A stretch of 64,000 bases of DNA from Christiangramia forsetii KT0803 (GTDB taxonomy: Bacteria; Bacteroidota; Bacteroidia; Flavobacteriales; Flavobacteriaceae). Where the stretch lies: assembly GCF_000060345.1 (NCBI RefSeq), contig NC_008571.1, forward strand, positions 930,001 through 994,000, in the 5' to 3' direction. The notes under the pieces were generated by a model. It did not search any database, had not been told where the DNA came from, and saw only the letters and a program-made list of their open reading frames with translations. Within the stretch, counting starts at the first letter, position 1. Each line of letters opens with the position of its first letter. Shown here in pieces: positions 12,704 to 21,788 of the stretch. Position numbers and translations under genes: made by a program.

Positions 12704-12838
12704 ATCATAACAAACTGAATTCCAATATAAACCGAATTCATCTATAATTTATCTTTTAAATTGTGAATATCTCTATGTAGGTTTTCACTCATAGGCATTT
12801 TTAAAATCTATATTTGGCATCCCAAAAAAATAGAAATT

Positions 12839-13351
12839 ATGAGTGTAATTTGGTACGAATGCAAGGTAAAATATAGAAAAACCCATGAAACAGGCGAAAG
12901 TAAAGTAGTTACAGAAAATTATTTGTTAGATGCTGTTTCCTATACCGAAGCAGAAGCCCGAATCACTGAAGAGATGGCGGCATATACAAGTGAAGAATTC
13001 AAGATAAACGGTATAAAAGTGGCAAATCTTTCAGAGGTACATCCTTTTGAAAATTCCGATCGTTGGTTTAAATCTAAAGTATCTTTAATTAGTTACGACG
13101 ATGAGAGTGGAAAAGAGCGGAAATCTAACCTTTATATGCTAGTTCAGGCAAATGATGTAAAAGATGCTTTTGAGAATACTGAACAGGCAATGCAGGGTAC
13201 TACCGGAGATTATACAATTCCTGCGATCACGGAGTCACCAATACTGGATGTATTCCCATATTTTACCGGTGATGAGGAAGAGAATGCTACACATCTGGAA
13301 AATAGTAAAACTTCAGTAGAGCAGGTTGCCGAAGAAAGTGAAGTAGTATAA
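12839..13351 (+). CDS. DUF4494 domain protein
   Basis: 170 aa. The N-terminus (WYECKVKYRKTHETG) and the AEARITEEM segment match DUF4494, a small cytosolic family restricted mostly to Bacteroidota and without known function. The tail is acidic and variable. It is a core-type gene that marks this part as native chromosome. It converges on the S33 hydrolase gene. Confidence 0.8.
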   Translation: MSVIWYECKVKYRKTHETGESKVVTENYLLDAVSYTEAEARITEEMAAYTSEEFKINGIKVANLSEVHPFENSDRWFKSKVSLISYDDESGKERKSNLYMLVQANDVKDAFENTEQAMQGTTGDYTIPAITESPILDVFPYFTGDEEENATHLENSKTSVEQVAEESEVV

Positions 13352-13362
13352 ATAATTTTACT

Positions 13363-13433
13363 CCGGTTAAGGTCTGATTTCAGCAATATGAGCTATCGCA
13401 ATTAGTTCTTTTAAAGATTTTCACCATAACCGG
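13363..13433. terminator. Possible bidirectional terminator between convergent genes
   Basis: CCGGTTA (13363-13369) and TAACCGG (13427-13433) form a 7-bp inverted repeat with a long loop between the DUF4494 and hydrolase stops. The loop is too long for a classical terminator, so confidence is low. Confidence 0.25.
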
Positions 13434-13438
13434 ATTAA

Positions 13439-14401
13439 TTAATTATTGATCTTATCTATTTTCTCCAGAAACTTTTCAATTACAGAAAGTGCCTCTTCAG
13501 GATTGTCGTTTAAAGTGGCGTGCCCGGAATTACTTATTTCTGAAAATTCAGCATTAGGAACCAGATTTTGATAATATCTAACCGTAGAAGGTCTTGCCTC
13601 ATCATATTCGCCGGTAATAAATAAAACCGGTACCTCTACTTCTGAAAGTTTATCAATTCTATCATAATTCAAAAGTGTTCCTGTTGCGGTAAATTCACTC
13701 GGCCCCCACATATATTCATAGACATTAGTTCCAAAGTACTTAGTAGCGGTATCTTTTTGAGCTTGTGTACGTTCTTTTCTTCTTAAGAATTTACTATAAA
13801 ATAAGGCGACTGCATCTTTATATTCTTCATTACTGAATGTTTTGTTTTTTTCGTTAGTTCTAATGATCGACTGAATGGAATCTGGTAAGGTTTTTACCAA
13901 TTCGTTGGCATCCTTGATCCATCTTTTAGTACTAAAATAAGGACTACTAAAAATAATTCCTTCTACATGTTTTGGATACTTTAAATAATATTCCAGACCC
14001 AATGCGGTACCCCAGGATTGGCCATGTAGAATAAACTTTTCCAAATCCAATTCTTTTCGAACATGCTCTACTTCTTCTACATATCGTTCTACCGTCATAA
14101 GTGTAGTATCAGTAATTCTGTCTGATCTTCCACTTCCCAATTGGTCAAAAAATATGATTGGACGGTCGTTGCTCAATTTCTTATAAGGATCAAAACCATA
14201 ACTGGATGATCCAGGCCCACCATGTAGCAATAAAACAGGAGTTTTATCTCCTTTTCCATTTATTTGATACCAGACTTTGCCCCCGGTAACTTCAATGTAA
14301 CCTTCTTCCTCCTTCTCTTCAATTTTATTACAACTATTGAAGGCATAAATAAGAGTGATTCCTAAGAATATAGAAGCAGTATTTCGGAGCGTACTATTCA
14401 T
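13439..14401 (-). CDS. Lipoprotein alpha/beta hydrolase, proline iminopeptidase-like (S33)
   Basis: 320 aa with a lipoprotein signal (lipobox ending NSC). The fold shows HGGPGSSS (oxyanion hole), DQLGSGRSD, the nucleophile elbow GQSWGT (Ser), the acid in GEYDEARPS and the catalytic His in NSGHATLN. This pattern is that of prolyl aminopeptidase-like S33 enzymes. Anchored in the envelope, it probably trims peptides. Exact substrate is not readable. Confidence 0.85.
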   Translation of the reverse strand: MNSTLRNTASIFLGITLIYAFNSCNKIEEKEEEGYIEVTGGKVWYQINGKGDKTPVLLLHGGPGSSSYGFDPYKKLSNDRPIIFFDQLGSGRSDRITDTTLMTVERYVEEVEHVRKELDLEKFILHGQSWGTALGLEYYLKYPKHVEGIIFSSPYFSTKRWIKDANELVKTLPDSIQSIIRTNEKNKTFSNEEYKDAVALFYSKFLRRKERTQAQKDTATKYFGTNVYEYMWGPSEFTATGTLLNYDRIDKLSEVEVPVLFITGEYDEARPSTVRYYQNLVPNAEFSEISNSGHATLNDNPEEALSVIEKFLEKIDKINN

Positions 14402-15030
14402 TGTTAAAAGACTTGATGGTTATTGATTAAAGCCAAGATAAATAATATTCTTTGGAGTATTATTTTTTTCTTGTATTAAGAACCATGTAGCTTACATTAT
14501 AATCCCAACTAGATTCTTAAGTAACTTCGAAAAACTTTAGTAGCAAAATAAGATTCTGCCCCGTTATAATAGATAAATACAATTTCATTTCTGAGGTAGC
14601 AAATAGAATACTTTTGATTTTTTTTTATCAATGAGGGTGTGTTGATCCAATTGGATGATTTCGTAACAAAATTTCCAATTGATTGTAAGATTCTTATCGC
14701 ACTTTATTTAATATTTTAGCACCGATGGTTTTAGCTGTCTCTATAGCATTGTTTTTAGGCTTGTGCTTCTTTCTTGAATCCATAGTCGCCTGATCAAGAC
14801 AAAGGCTTCTTATCATTTTGCCTTATAAATTATTAGAATTATACAGCCTAATTTGAGGACGGGGCAAGGTTTTGTATATACACATTGCTGCAGTATTGTA
14901 TTCCTCTGTCTGAATGATGTATGAGTCCGCTAATGTTTTTTGCCTGGTAAATCGCTTTATTTAGCGCTCTTAGGCAATCTTAAAGTTCCAAGCTGTCACT
15001 TAGTTCAAAACCGACGGTGGAAACAATTTT
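14402..15030. other. Gene-poor stretch with IS relics
   Basis: About 630 bp without an intact gene. It holds a fragment of an IS3-type transposase (separate entry) and a 40-codon minus-strand open stretch at 14699-14822 that I do not recognise. It borders the distal end of the cassette array and looks like decayed mobile DNA. Confidence 0.6.
14848..14975 (-). pseudogene. IS3-family transposase fragment
   Basis: Minus-strand translation gives LNKAIYQAKNISG followed by LIHHSDRGIQYCSNVYI, the conserved rve core of IS3-group OrfB including the catalytic Asp, then a stop. In-frame stops lie just upstream. It differs from the intact IS3 copies in this window (their core reads ILNTDQGSQFTS), so it is a separate dead element. 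Confidence 0.8.
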
Positions 15031-15429
15031 TTAGTTATTCTCTGATAAAGTTATTAATACTTTAATTGCTTTGTCAGCATCTTTTTTATCAACGAAAATA
15101 TGATCATGGTAATAACCTGCAATTACATTGCAACTGATATTATTTTTCGCTAATTCTGTTGAGAATGACGCTGTTAAACCAACAGCATCAAGAGATGAAT
15201 GTATCATGAGAGTAATCCAGGAAGCAATATATTCATAGCTTAAATTTAGCTTATCTGCTTCGCTTTTCTCAATTACCATAGTAGTGCCCTCCTTTTCTTT
15301 AAACTCACAGATCGTGCTTTCTCGGTTAATTATATTTAAGTTTTTCACCGTACAAAAAACATATTCCCCATCGTTCAATTTTGGAGTCATTCCTTTAATC
15401 AAATTCGAAATATTAGTTTCTCCAGCCAT
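15031..15429 (-). CDS. ACT domain protein
   Basis: 132 aa. The C-terminal half ([35 protein letters not shown]) has the beta-alpha-beta-beta-alpha-beta spacing of the ACT/ACT_7 fold, which binds amino acids. Small stand-alone ACT proteins of this type are common in many bacteria and their ligand is usually unknown. It is the last chromosomal-type gene before the first attC and has no attC of its own on either side. Confidence 0.75.
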   Translation of the reverse strand: MAGETNISNLIKGMTPKLNDGEYVFCTVKNLNIINRESTICEFKEKEGTTMVIEKSEADKLNLSYEYIASWITLMIHSSLDAVGLTASFSTELAKNNISCNVIAGYYHDHIFVDKKDADKAIKVLITLSENN

Positions 15430-15568
15430 TTGAATTATTCATTTATGAATCATATTTATATTAAATTTACAATAGTCGATAAATCCTCAATAATATAATC
15501 GGAATTTATTTTATAAAATTTGAAGAAAATTCAATCATATCAGTTTAGACTAATAGGAAAATTGAAAT

Positions 15569-15614
15569 TTATTTTTGAACTTAACTTACTGTCCTAATTT
15601 TAGGGGGATGATCA
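15569..15614 (-). mobile_element. Solo end of the window's IS3 element
   Basis: 46 bp matching, in reverse, the left terminus of the two intact IS3 copies (CCCCCTAAAATTAGGACAG and the following bases). No transposase follows. The rest of 15430-15719 is AT-rich with no gene. Confidence 0.8.
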
Positions 15615-15764
15615 AAAAAAAGTAAGAATATTTTCGAATGCCTCATAAAAATTAATCTTAATATGATCCGAATATAGGAAAATTTTATTTAAAACTAAAG
15701 AATTAGTTGAAAGCATTGTGCCCAACGGTCTCCTTTACTTCGCTTATTAATAAATATACCTTTG

Positions 15765-15925
15765 AATTGAAGAAGGAGGAGAACTAAAACGGTCTCTAGA
15801 TTACAGATCCAATATCCGTAAGAGTCCTCCATTCTTCATATGGGTAGCAAGAACCATTTGGAATACCAGGTCTATTTATGGACCCGTTAAAGGAGTTAGT
15901 TAATGCGCCCTTCAAATAATAATTT
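15765..15925 (+). ncRNA. Predicted IS110 bridge RNA, copy 1
   Basis: A stem (15769-15780 with 15825-15837, GAAGAAGGAGGA / TCCTCCATTCTTC) closes a loop holding AACGGTCTC (15788-15796), the sequence at the left attC junction, and ATATCCGTAA (15812-15821), whose complement TTACGGATAT resembles the right attC flank (TTACGGTTAT). A second loop holds TTGGAATAC (15858-15866), identical to the right IS tip, and TAAAGGAG (15888-15895), the exact complement of the left tip CTCCTTTA, around a GGTC/GACC hairpin. This is the target-loop/donor-loop layout of IS110 bridge RNAs. Confidence 0.75.
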
Positions 15926-15934
15926 TTTAAAAAT

Positions 15935-16921
15935 ATGAAAAATTACCAAGAAGTAATCGGAATTGATGTTTCAAAAAGCAAGTTAGATGCTTATGGGCAC
16001 AATCGTGGTTCCCACCGTGAATTCAGTAATGATGTGTTAGGTTATAAAGCCTTGCTTAAATGGGCTAACGGTAAGAAACAAAAAGTGTTTTTCTGTTTTG
16101 AAAATACCGGTCATTATTCGTTAAAGTTAGCATTGTATTTATCTTCAAAGAAGCAGGTATATGTGCAAGAAAACCCTGTAGTAATCAAACGCTCTTCCGG
16201 AGTGATCAGAGAGAAGAATGATGTGGTAGATGCGATGATGATCGCCCGGTATGGCTGGCTTCATCGCGAGGAACTTTCTCCAAGTGAATTGAAAGATAAT
16301 GAACTATTGGAAGTAGGCAGATTGCTGGCTTTACGGGATCAGCTGGTCCGTAGTCGTACGGGTTTAAAAAACACACACTCAGAGTTAAAGAAATTGCTAA
16401 ACAGCAGTTCAACGGACACCTGTTGCAAGACGCTCGTAAGCTCTATTACCCATCTAACATCTCAAATAAATAAAATTGAGAAGCAACTAAAAACCGTTAT
16501 AAAGGACTCTGAACACTTATCACAGAATTATAAGCTAGTGACCTCTTTAAAAGGTGTAGGCCTGATAGTAGGTGCCCAATTGCTGTATCATACTAATAAC
16601 TTTAAACGTTTTCAGACCTGGAGACAATTCTCCAGTTATTGCGGAACGGCTCCCTTTGGTCATAGTTCGGGAAGTAGTATTCATAAAAAGCGAAAATGCC
16701 ACCCGATGGGAGATCGCCAAATGAAGAGCCTGCTTAGCATGGCGGCCTGTACAGCCATTCAATATGACAGTGAATTACGGCAGTATTATAAAAAAAAGCG
16801 AGAAGAAGGTAAACTTAAGATGATTGCGCTGAACAATGTTCGTAACAAGCTTTTATCCAGGGTGTTTGCGGTAGTAAAAAGAAGAACCCCATATGTGGAA
16901 CTACACAAATTTGCTGCCTGA
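15935..16921 (+). CDS. IS110-family DEDD transposase, copy 1
   Basis: 328 aa. N-terminal RuvC-like DEDD domain begins with GIDVSKSKLDAYG (first Asp) and continues with FENTGHYS (Glu) and REKNDVVDAMMIARYG (Asp pair). A coiled linker leads to the Transposase_20 domain with TSLKGVGLIVGAQLL and the serine-bearing GTAPFGHSSGSS. These enzymes recombine a circular donor with a target chosen by a bridge RNA. Identical protein at 27279 and 46249 and in the cut copy at 63599. It is not an integron integrase. Confidence 0.96.
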   Translation: MKNYQEVIGIDVSKSKLDAYGHNRGSHREFSNDVLGYKALLKWANGKKQKVFFCFENTGHYSLKLALYLSSKKQVYVQENPVVIKRSSGVIREKNDVVDAMMIARYGWLHREELSPSELKDNELLEVGRLLALRDQLVRSRTGLKNTHSELKKLLNSSSTDTCCKTLVSSITHLTSQINKIEKQLKTVIKDSEHLSQNYKLVTSLKGVGLIVGAQLLYHTNNFKRFQTWRQFSSYCGTAPFGHSSGSSIHKKRKCHPMGDRQMKSLLSMAACTAIQYDSELRQYYKKKREEGKLKMIALNNVRNKLLSRVFAVVKRRTPYVELHKFAA

Positions 16922-17079
16922 GAAATAATAGAAAAAGCTTTGATTTAACCTTGGAATACGGTTATCGCAAGTTGCGGGAGTAGGGATGCGGACTTGTCGG
17001 ATTAGTTAATTTTTAATGGGTCTCTAAAATAACCATTTTTATAAAACTACCCGTTATTTGCGATTAACCGTTGTTACAA

Positions 17080-17500
17080 ACTGGAGCGAGACAGCCGAGT
17101 AAGAACCATAGATATGCCGCCGTCGAAAATACACATTCTATTAAGAAATAATCTTTCTCTTTTTTTACAATTATTCCGACCGAGTGCGAGTCCGATTCTT
17201 TGTTCTAAGCTTTCTTTTTACCTTTTTAGTTCTTAGTAGCTAATTTGTTTCTGAGTACCGACCCAAAGCCTCTTTAGTATAAACTTTTAATTGGACTTTT
17301 ATTGTTCTCTTATTTTTAATTTTTTCGAGAAAATTCTTTCTTGAATTTTGAAGTGAAGCGGAATTTTTTCAATTATCGATTTCCTGAAAGTTCTTTAACG
17401 GGAAAATTTAAAACATCTAACCAATTGATCTCAGATATTCAAAGAATTGTCACTTTAGGTGTCAATAAGCTTTTTAAATTAAATTTTAGTCTCAGGTACT
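17080..17500. repeat. Type D cassette sequence, 3' part of cassette 1
   Basis: No gene on either strand. The sequence (GCCGAGTAAGAACC, ATGCCGCCGTCG, ATTATCGATTT) matches the gene-less type D cassettes at 22412, 34681, 35225, 40610 and 52059. The matching right end of the family (GTAGCTAAAATC...CGGAGC) occurs at 18521-18545, so the lipoprotein gene lies inside a type D frame. Confidence 0.7.
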
Positions 17501-18286
17501 CTAAATATCTTCAATCACATTAATATCTGAGGTGTTTTTATTTTGTGATTCAATAGTTGAGAATTCAGGATAAGAGTTAATTTCTAGAACACCACTATTT
17601 TTAATTAGGTTGGAATAAGCTTGTTTCCATTCAGTGTCTGGCTCTTCATATCGAAAAGCAAACCTCCTATGTATTTCTTCAAAAATTTTCTTTCTTTTCT
17701 CAACTGACTCAGTGTCTGGCTCAAAGGCTAGATTTGCACCTTTAGCATAATCTACCCCTGAACCATATAGAAATCTAAACCTATGTTCAACGACATATAA
17801 TTGTTCAAATGTCTTGACTTGATGTTGCAGTTCCCCATTAATTTTTAAGTCATTAGTTACCTCTCTTAGGGAAATTATTAGTTTATATCCATGCCATTGT
17901 TTTTCTTCTATTTGTCTAATTTCGTCTGTAGACCCTAATATAATTTCATCTCCATATATCTTATCTACGGAATACGTCTGAACTAAACCATATTCATCAG
18001 TAATTCTTTTATTTTGAGAACTTCTAAAATTTAATAATAGCTCTAACTCCTTCTCCCTCTTGCTGATTTTGATTTCAGGCTCCTCTTCAATAAATTCATA
18101 ATCTTGAGAATCATCCGTTGGTTCGACAAGAACTTGTTTTATCTCCTTTTCATTTTCTATTTCAACATTATCAGTTGGCACCGGTGATTCATTTTGCTCA
18201 TTATCACTGGCGTCTTTGCAAGAGATCGTTAATAATAAAAATAGTATGGTAAGTATTATTGAAAATTTTTGGTTTTGATTGTTCAT
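17501..18286 (-). CDS. Cassette 1: lipoprotein of unknown function
   Basis: About 261 aa from ATG at 18286, chosen because the lipoprotein signal (IILTILFLLLTISC, Cys as lipobox) starts there; an upstream ATG (18346) would add 20 residues before it. The mature part has an acidic linker and a C-terminal soluble domain (HGYKLIISLREV, YVVEHRFRFLYGSG). I do not recognise the family. It is the most distal cassette gene and lies between two type D segments. Confidence 0.65.
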   Translation of the reverse strand: MNNQNQKFSIILTILFLLLTISCKDASDNEQNESPVPTDNVEIENEKEIKQVLVEPTDDSQDYEFIEEEPEIKISKREKELELLLNFRSSQNKRITDEYGLVQTYSVDKIYGDEIILGSTDEIRQIEEKQWHGYKLIISLREVTNDLKINGELQHQVKTFEQLYVVEHRFRFLYGSGVDYAKGANLAFEPDTESVEKRKKIFEEIHRRFAFRYEEPDTEWKQAYSNLIKNSGVLEINSYPEFSTIESQNKNTSDINVIEDI

Positions 18287-18550
18287 ATTTGAAATATAAA
18301 TTGAATAGATATTTGTTAGGATTAATAAATATATCCGTATTTGCAAATCTAAAACATATGTTAAATAGAAAATTGCCGTTTAGTAAACGTATGGAATATG
18401 TTAGTAATCGTTAGAATTTAATGTCAAGTCTTAGAGCAATAAGTGAAATTGAAATTTGTCAAATATCGATCAACTAAAAGTTCATAATTCAAATTTTTCA
18501 GCGTGGATTATTAAGGTTCTTGGTAGCTAAAATCTTTTCGGAGCTCTTGT

Positions 18551-18684
18551 TTGTAACGGTTTCGGTTATCGCAAGTTGCGGGAGTAAGGACGCGGATTTG
18601 TCGGCTTAGTTCTTTTCATAATTGGTCTCTAAAATAGCAATTTTCATCATACTGCCCGTTATTTGCGATGAACCGTTGTTGTAG
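18551..18684 (-). repeat. attC-2, type A
   Basis: Boxes TTGTAAC and GTTGTAG; left box pairs perfectly with attC-1, right with attC-3. Arms CGGTTATCGCAAGTTGCGGG / CCCGTTATTTGCGATGAACCG with extrahelical G. Confidence 0.9.
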
Positions 18685-18691
18685 AGCGTAT

Positions 18692-19666
18692 TTATGTTCC
18701 AAATTTGTTTTGAAGATATATCTCAACTTCACTCTCTTTTAAAAATTTCGAATAATCTTGAATACTCAGAATATCTTTGACAGCCTTTTCTTTATTTCCG
18801 ATTTTCTCGGAGTAAGCTTTACAAATCATATAACCCATCCAATAACCTGCATTTCTTGGTCTTAATTCACTTTCTTGTTGCCAGGATCTCCAAATACTTT
18901 TGTTTTTGTCACTTTTAAAGTCATTCCATATTTCCAATTCTTTACCATTAAATTTTTTATAATCTGCATCAGTTTCTCCACTTATTATCTCTGCTACGAA
19001 TTCTGCGGAACCTTCTCTAATACTTTTCCAAAGTAGCGTGTTTCCATCTCTCATTTTATCTTGATTGAAGTGAACAAGTTCGTGACTTACAGTTACAGGA
19101 ATATGGTTTCTTTCCATACTTATTCTAAGAATATCATTATTCCAGTTTGCTGTGTCTGATTCCGGTGTTTTGGCAAGCATTTCAGTTCCAATTAATAATC
19201 CGTTTTTTGAAATTGTACCGTTAGATTGATATTTTCCTACTAAGAAATATACATCTGGAAATTTAGCTTCTGGATAAAGTTGTTCAAAATCATTAAAATT
19301 TTGTTTTATCTGATTTTCTAAATCCTTAATGTCAGTTATATCATTTCTTATCGATTGATAATATTCTTTAAATGCTAAGACAAATTCTGAAAATTTTTCT
19401 TTTGATTGAATTTTAGTTTTGTAGAAATCGCTTAATCCCGCTGAGCCTTTTTTAAAATAGTAGTTATTAAAAATATTTTCTGCGTTGCTCGAATCTTTTA
19501 TAGCTAAATCAAAAGCATTGTAAAAATGGTCAATATCGAAAGTTACTAATTTTGATCCTGTAGGTTTTTCTGTTGTTTTTAGTCCAGAATTAAATACGGA
19601 GCAGGATTGTAATGAAATTAATAGAAGAAGTAATAAAATTGATTTGGTTGCTCTCTTTTTATTCAA
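18692..19666 (-). CDS. Cassette 2: lipoprotein zinc metalloprotease-like
   Basis: 324 aa. A lipoprotein signal (LLLLLISLQSC) is followed by a helical region and then the zinc motif VSHELVHFNQ (HExxH) with a downstream candidate third ligand in REGSAEFVAE. This resembles DUF2268-type gluzincin proteases. It would act in the periplasm or at the outer membrane; the substrate is unknown. The stop is 8 bp from attC-2 and the start about 25 bp from attC-3, a compact one-gene cassette. Confidence 0.75.
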   Translation of the reverse strand: MNKKRATKSILLLLLLISLQSCSVFNSGLKTTEKPTGSKLVTFDIDHFYNAFDLAIKDSSNAENIFNNYYFKKGSAGLSDFYKTKIQSKEKFSEFVLAFKEYYQSIRNDITDIKDLENQIKQNFNDFEQLYPEAKFPDVYFLVGKYQSNGTISKNGLLIGTEMLAKTPESDTANWNNDILRISMERNHIPVTVSHELVHFNQDKMRDGNTLLWKSIREGSAEFVAEIISGETDADYKKFNGKELEIWNDFKSDKNKSIWRSWQQESELRPRNAGYWMGYMICKAYSEKIGNKEKAVKDILSIQDYSKFLKESEVEIYLQNKFGT

Positions 19667-19688
19667 AATTTTCTTGTTTAAATATGCT

Positions 19689-19823
19689 CTACAACGGTTT
19701 GCGGTTATCGCAAGTTGCGGGAGTAGGGATGCGGACTTGTCGGCTTAGTTGTTTTTATAATTGGTCTCTAAAATAACAATTTTCAGTAAACTACCCGTTA
19801 TTTGCGATGAACCGCTGTTGTAA
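19689..19823 (-). repeat. attC-3, type A
   Basis: Boxes CTACAAC and GTTGTAA, both pairing perfectly with neighbours. Right arm ends CCGCTGTT, matching the GCGG in the left arm (GGTTTGCGG): a compensatory change. Confidence 0.9.
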
Positions 19824-19830
19824 ACAGTAT

Positions 19831-20739
19831 TTATTTCTCTAACATCCATTGAAGTAATTCTTCTTTATCAACTATTGACCAACTATGTGGATGTCTTTCT
19901 CCATTCGCTCGATATCCTTTATTCTCTGTTGGGATATATTCAATTTGATCAAAGCCTGAATTTTTAAGTTTTTCTGATAGTTTTTTTATGTAATAAGCAT
20001 TCATTTGATCATAATCTGCTTTTCTATTTTTTTTCCACCAAAGTGTATCAGGTTCTGTATAAAATCGGATTTTTGTGTTTTTTAAATCCTTTAAATTATT
20101 TATTTCGTTTGTTAAAGAAGTGAAAACAGAATATTTTTCATATTTGAGTAAATTATTATCTGGTTCTCCAAAATTCTCGTTTAAGTTAGAAATTATCCAT
20201 TTCGCTTCTTGAACTGCTGGTTCGGAAAAGTTACTTTTTATATTTTTTTCTGCACTTTGGTACAACGCTGCTAAGTCGATTGGAGAATCTACAATGAAAA
20301 CTCCTGTAGGTTTGATTTTATTTGAGTTTTCGATTAGAAAATTACTAATTAAAAGAGCCATATTTCCACCACTTGAAAAACCTCCAAAGTATATTTTTTT
20401 AGTTGGTAAATTATTCGATTTGAATAACTCATTTATTGATTCTGCTAATTCTATTTTATCATTTTCTTCTAACCATAGTTTACCGCTGTAATTTAAGTAT
20501 GCAACGGCAATATTCTTTTTATTAGCGAGGTTGGTTATAGCAAATTCTCTTTCAATATCTTCTGCATTTTCGGGATAACCACCAAAAAGTACTAATACAA
20601 CCTCTGTCGTATTTGGCCTATAAAGCTCATAAAAATCTGTAGATATACGATTTTTCTCAGTTCCATTGGTTTGAGCAATACTCAAGGTTGAAGAAAATAT
20701 AAGTGTAATAACGCTAAAAAATTTAAGCAGTTTTTTCAT
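19831..20739 (-). CDS. Cassette 3: secreted alpha/beta-hydrolase-fold protein
   Basis: 302 aa with a Sec signal peptide (ending LSIAQ). The nucleophile elbow GGFSSGGNMA supplies the Ser, with an oxyanion region in VLVLFGGYPEN; a His in RHPHSW near the C-terminus is the candidate base. The fold suggests an esterase or peptidase acting in the periplasm. The substrate cannot be read. Confidence 0.75.
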   Translation of the reverse strand: MKKLLKFFSVITLIFSSTLSIAQTNGTEKNRISTDFYELYRPNTTEVVLVLFGGYPENAEDIEREFAITNLANKKNIAVAYLNYSGKLWLEENDKIELAESINELFKSNNLPTKKIYFGGFSSGGNMALLISNFLIENSNKIKPTGVFIVDSPIDLAALYQSAEKNIKSNFSEPAVQEAKWIISNLNENFGEPDNNLLKYEKYSVFTSLTNEINNLKDLKNTKIRFYTEPDTLWWKKNRKADYDQMNAYYIKKLSEKLKNSGFDQIEYIPTENKGYRANGERHPHSWSIVDKEELLQWMLEK

Positions 20740-20750
20740 ATAAATATTGT

Positions 20751-20883
20751 TTACAACGGTTTCGGTTATCGCCAGTTGGCGGAGTAGGGGACGCGGATTT
20801 GTCGGCTTAGTATTAATTTGTTGGTCAAGTTAATTATTTTCTTACTAACGTTGCCGCTTATTGGCGATTAACCGTTGTTAGCT
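20751..20883 (-). repeat. attC-4, type B
   Basis: Boxes TTACAAC and GTTAGCT, both perfect pairs. Type B arms CGGTTATCGCCAGTTGGCGGAG / GCCGCTTATTGGCGATTAACCG with extrahelical T. The PIN gene's stop codon lies inside it. Confidence 0.9.
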
Positions 20884-21300
20884 ACTGGCGGTTCCACGTA
20901 AATATGTTTCAGGAGTCATTACTGCTAATTCACTCTTTTTATAATCCTTGATATTCCTGGTTAAAACAATACTTATTTTACCATTTTTGACTGCTGAATA
21001 ATTTTGTAGCGCATCTTCAAAATCTTTGAAATCCGAATTTAAGGAATCGAGAACTACTTCTTTATCAATTTTCAATACATCTATAATTGTCAAAAGTTGT
21101 TTTATTTTCTCAATTACAATATCGTGTTTGGCCGTTTTTCTTAGTAAATAATATGTGTTACAAATAATTACTGGAGTTGTAAACCCTTTGATTTTATTCT
21201 CCTCGCATAAGTTTAAAATATCTGTTGCAAATTCTGCAAATGGTTCTCTGTCAAAGAAGAAATCCAAAATGACATCAGTATCAATAAGAACGTTTTCCAT
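20878..21300 (-). CDS. Cassette 4: PIN-domain ribonuclease toxin (VapC-like)
   Basis: 140 aa. Starts LIDTDVILDFFFDREPF, with the first catalytic Asp of the PIN fold; further acids occur in SDFKDFEDALQ and a Ser/Thr-Asp-like pattern near IVLTRNIKDYKKS. PIN toxins cleave tRNA or rRNA. The antitoxin start-stop overlaps by one base (ATG at 21300), so they are cotranslated. The stop TAA is part of the attC-4 outer box. Toxin-antitoxin cassettes are typical stabilisers of large integrons. Confidence 0.88.
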   Translation of the reverse strand: MENVLIDTDVILDFFFDREPFAEFATDILNLCEENKIKGFTTPVIICNTYYLLRKTAKHDIVIEKIKQLLTIIDVLKIDKEVVLDSLNSDFKDFEDALQNYSAVKNGKISIVLTRNIKDYKKSELAVMTPETYLRGTASS

Positions 21301-21554
21301 TATTTATATTTTTCTTCTAAGCGATTTTTAAGTTCTTTTTTGTAGTCCATATTTTTGGGCATTTTGAAAGATCCTTTTAAAGATTTCACTACAGGATTTA
21401 GTTTTTTATCCTTTTGTTTTTGTTCTTCTTTTGTAAGAACTTTTAAATAGTTTTCAATGATGTCTGAAAGACTACGATTTTTTTCTTTAGCGTAATCTTT
21501 TGCCCTTTTTATGATTTCTTGTTCTATCGTTAATGTCAGTTTTGTATTCATCAC
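21300..21554 (-). CDS. Cassette 4: antitoxin, ribbon-helix-helix type (DUF6364-like)
   Basis: 84 aa. KLTLTIEQEIIKRAKDYAKEKN followed by RSLSDIIENYLKVL is an RHH DNA-binding domain like that of DUF6364 antitoxins; the Lys/Met-rich tail (MDYKKELKNRLEEKYK) probably wraps the PIN toxin. It likely autorepresses the operon. Confidence 0.85.
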   Translation of the reverse strand: MMNTKLTLTIEQEIIKRAKDYAKEKNRSLSDIIENYLKVLTKEEQKQKDKKLNPVVKSLKGSFKMPKNMDYKKELKNRLEEKYK

Positions 21555-21651
21555 TTTTCAATTGAAAGTTATAAATACAAATATAAAGAAGAATTTTGTT
21601 TACACGTGTTATTTTTTAGTTTTTTACACGATTTCAATTAAATCCGCTTGT

Positions 21652-21784
21652 AGCTAACGGTTTCGGTTATCGCCAGTTGGCGGAGTAAGGGACGCAGATT
21701 TGTCGGCTTAATATTGGTTTGTTGGTCAAGTTAATTATTTTCTTTTTAACGCTGCCGTCTATTGGCGATTAACCGTTGTTGTAA
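21652..21784 (-). repeat. attC-5, type B
   Basis: Boxes AGCTAAC and GTTGTAA, both perfect pairs with attC-4 and attC-6. Confidence 0.9.
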
Positions 21785-21788
21785 CGCG

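Larger units (their letters stand above)
15730..16958 (+). mobile_element. IS110-family element, copy 1, inserted in attC-1
   Basis: 1229 bp between AACGGT of the attC arm and CGGTTATCGC. There are no terminal inverted repeats and no obvious target duplication, as expected for IS110. A 205-bp 5' non-coding end precedes the transposase and only 37 bp follow it. Because CGGT occurs twice in an intact arm, the end points may be off by a few bases. Confidence 0.9.
15720..17079 (-). repeat. attC-1, type A, interrupted by IS110 copy 1
   Basis: Leftmost (distal) site. Outer boxes GCCCAAC (left) and GTTACAA (right); the right box pairs with attC-2. The IS110 lies after AACGGT in the left arm. No site to the left pairs with GCCCAAC, so the array ends here. 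Confidence 0.85.

Noticed and set aside
15031-15719. ACT-domain gene as a further cassette
   Set aside because: No attC lies to its left and no box pairs with GCCCAAC of attC-1; the gene starts 290 bp away from the site.
15935-16921. IS110 DEDD protein as the integron integrase
   Set aside because: It is a DEDD RuvC-like/Transposase_20 protein, not a tyrosine recombinase, and each copy interrupts an attC rather than sitting next to an attI.
17341-17523. 60-codon plus-strand frame
   Set aside because: Lies in non-coding type D sequence and overlaps the end of the lipoprotein gene on the other strand.
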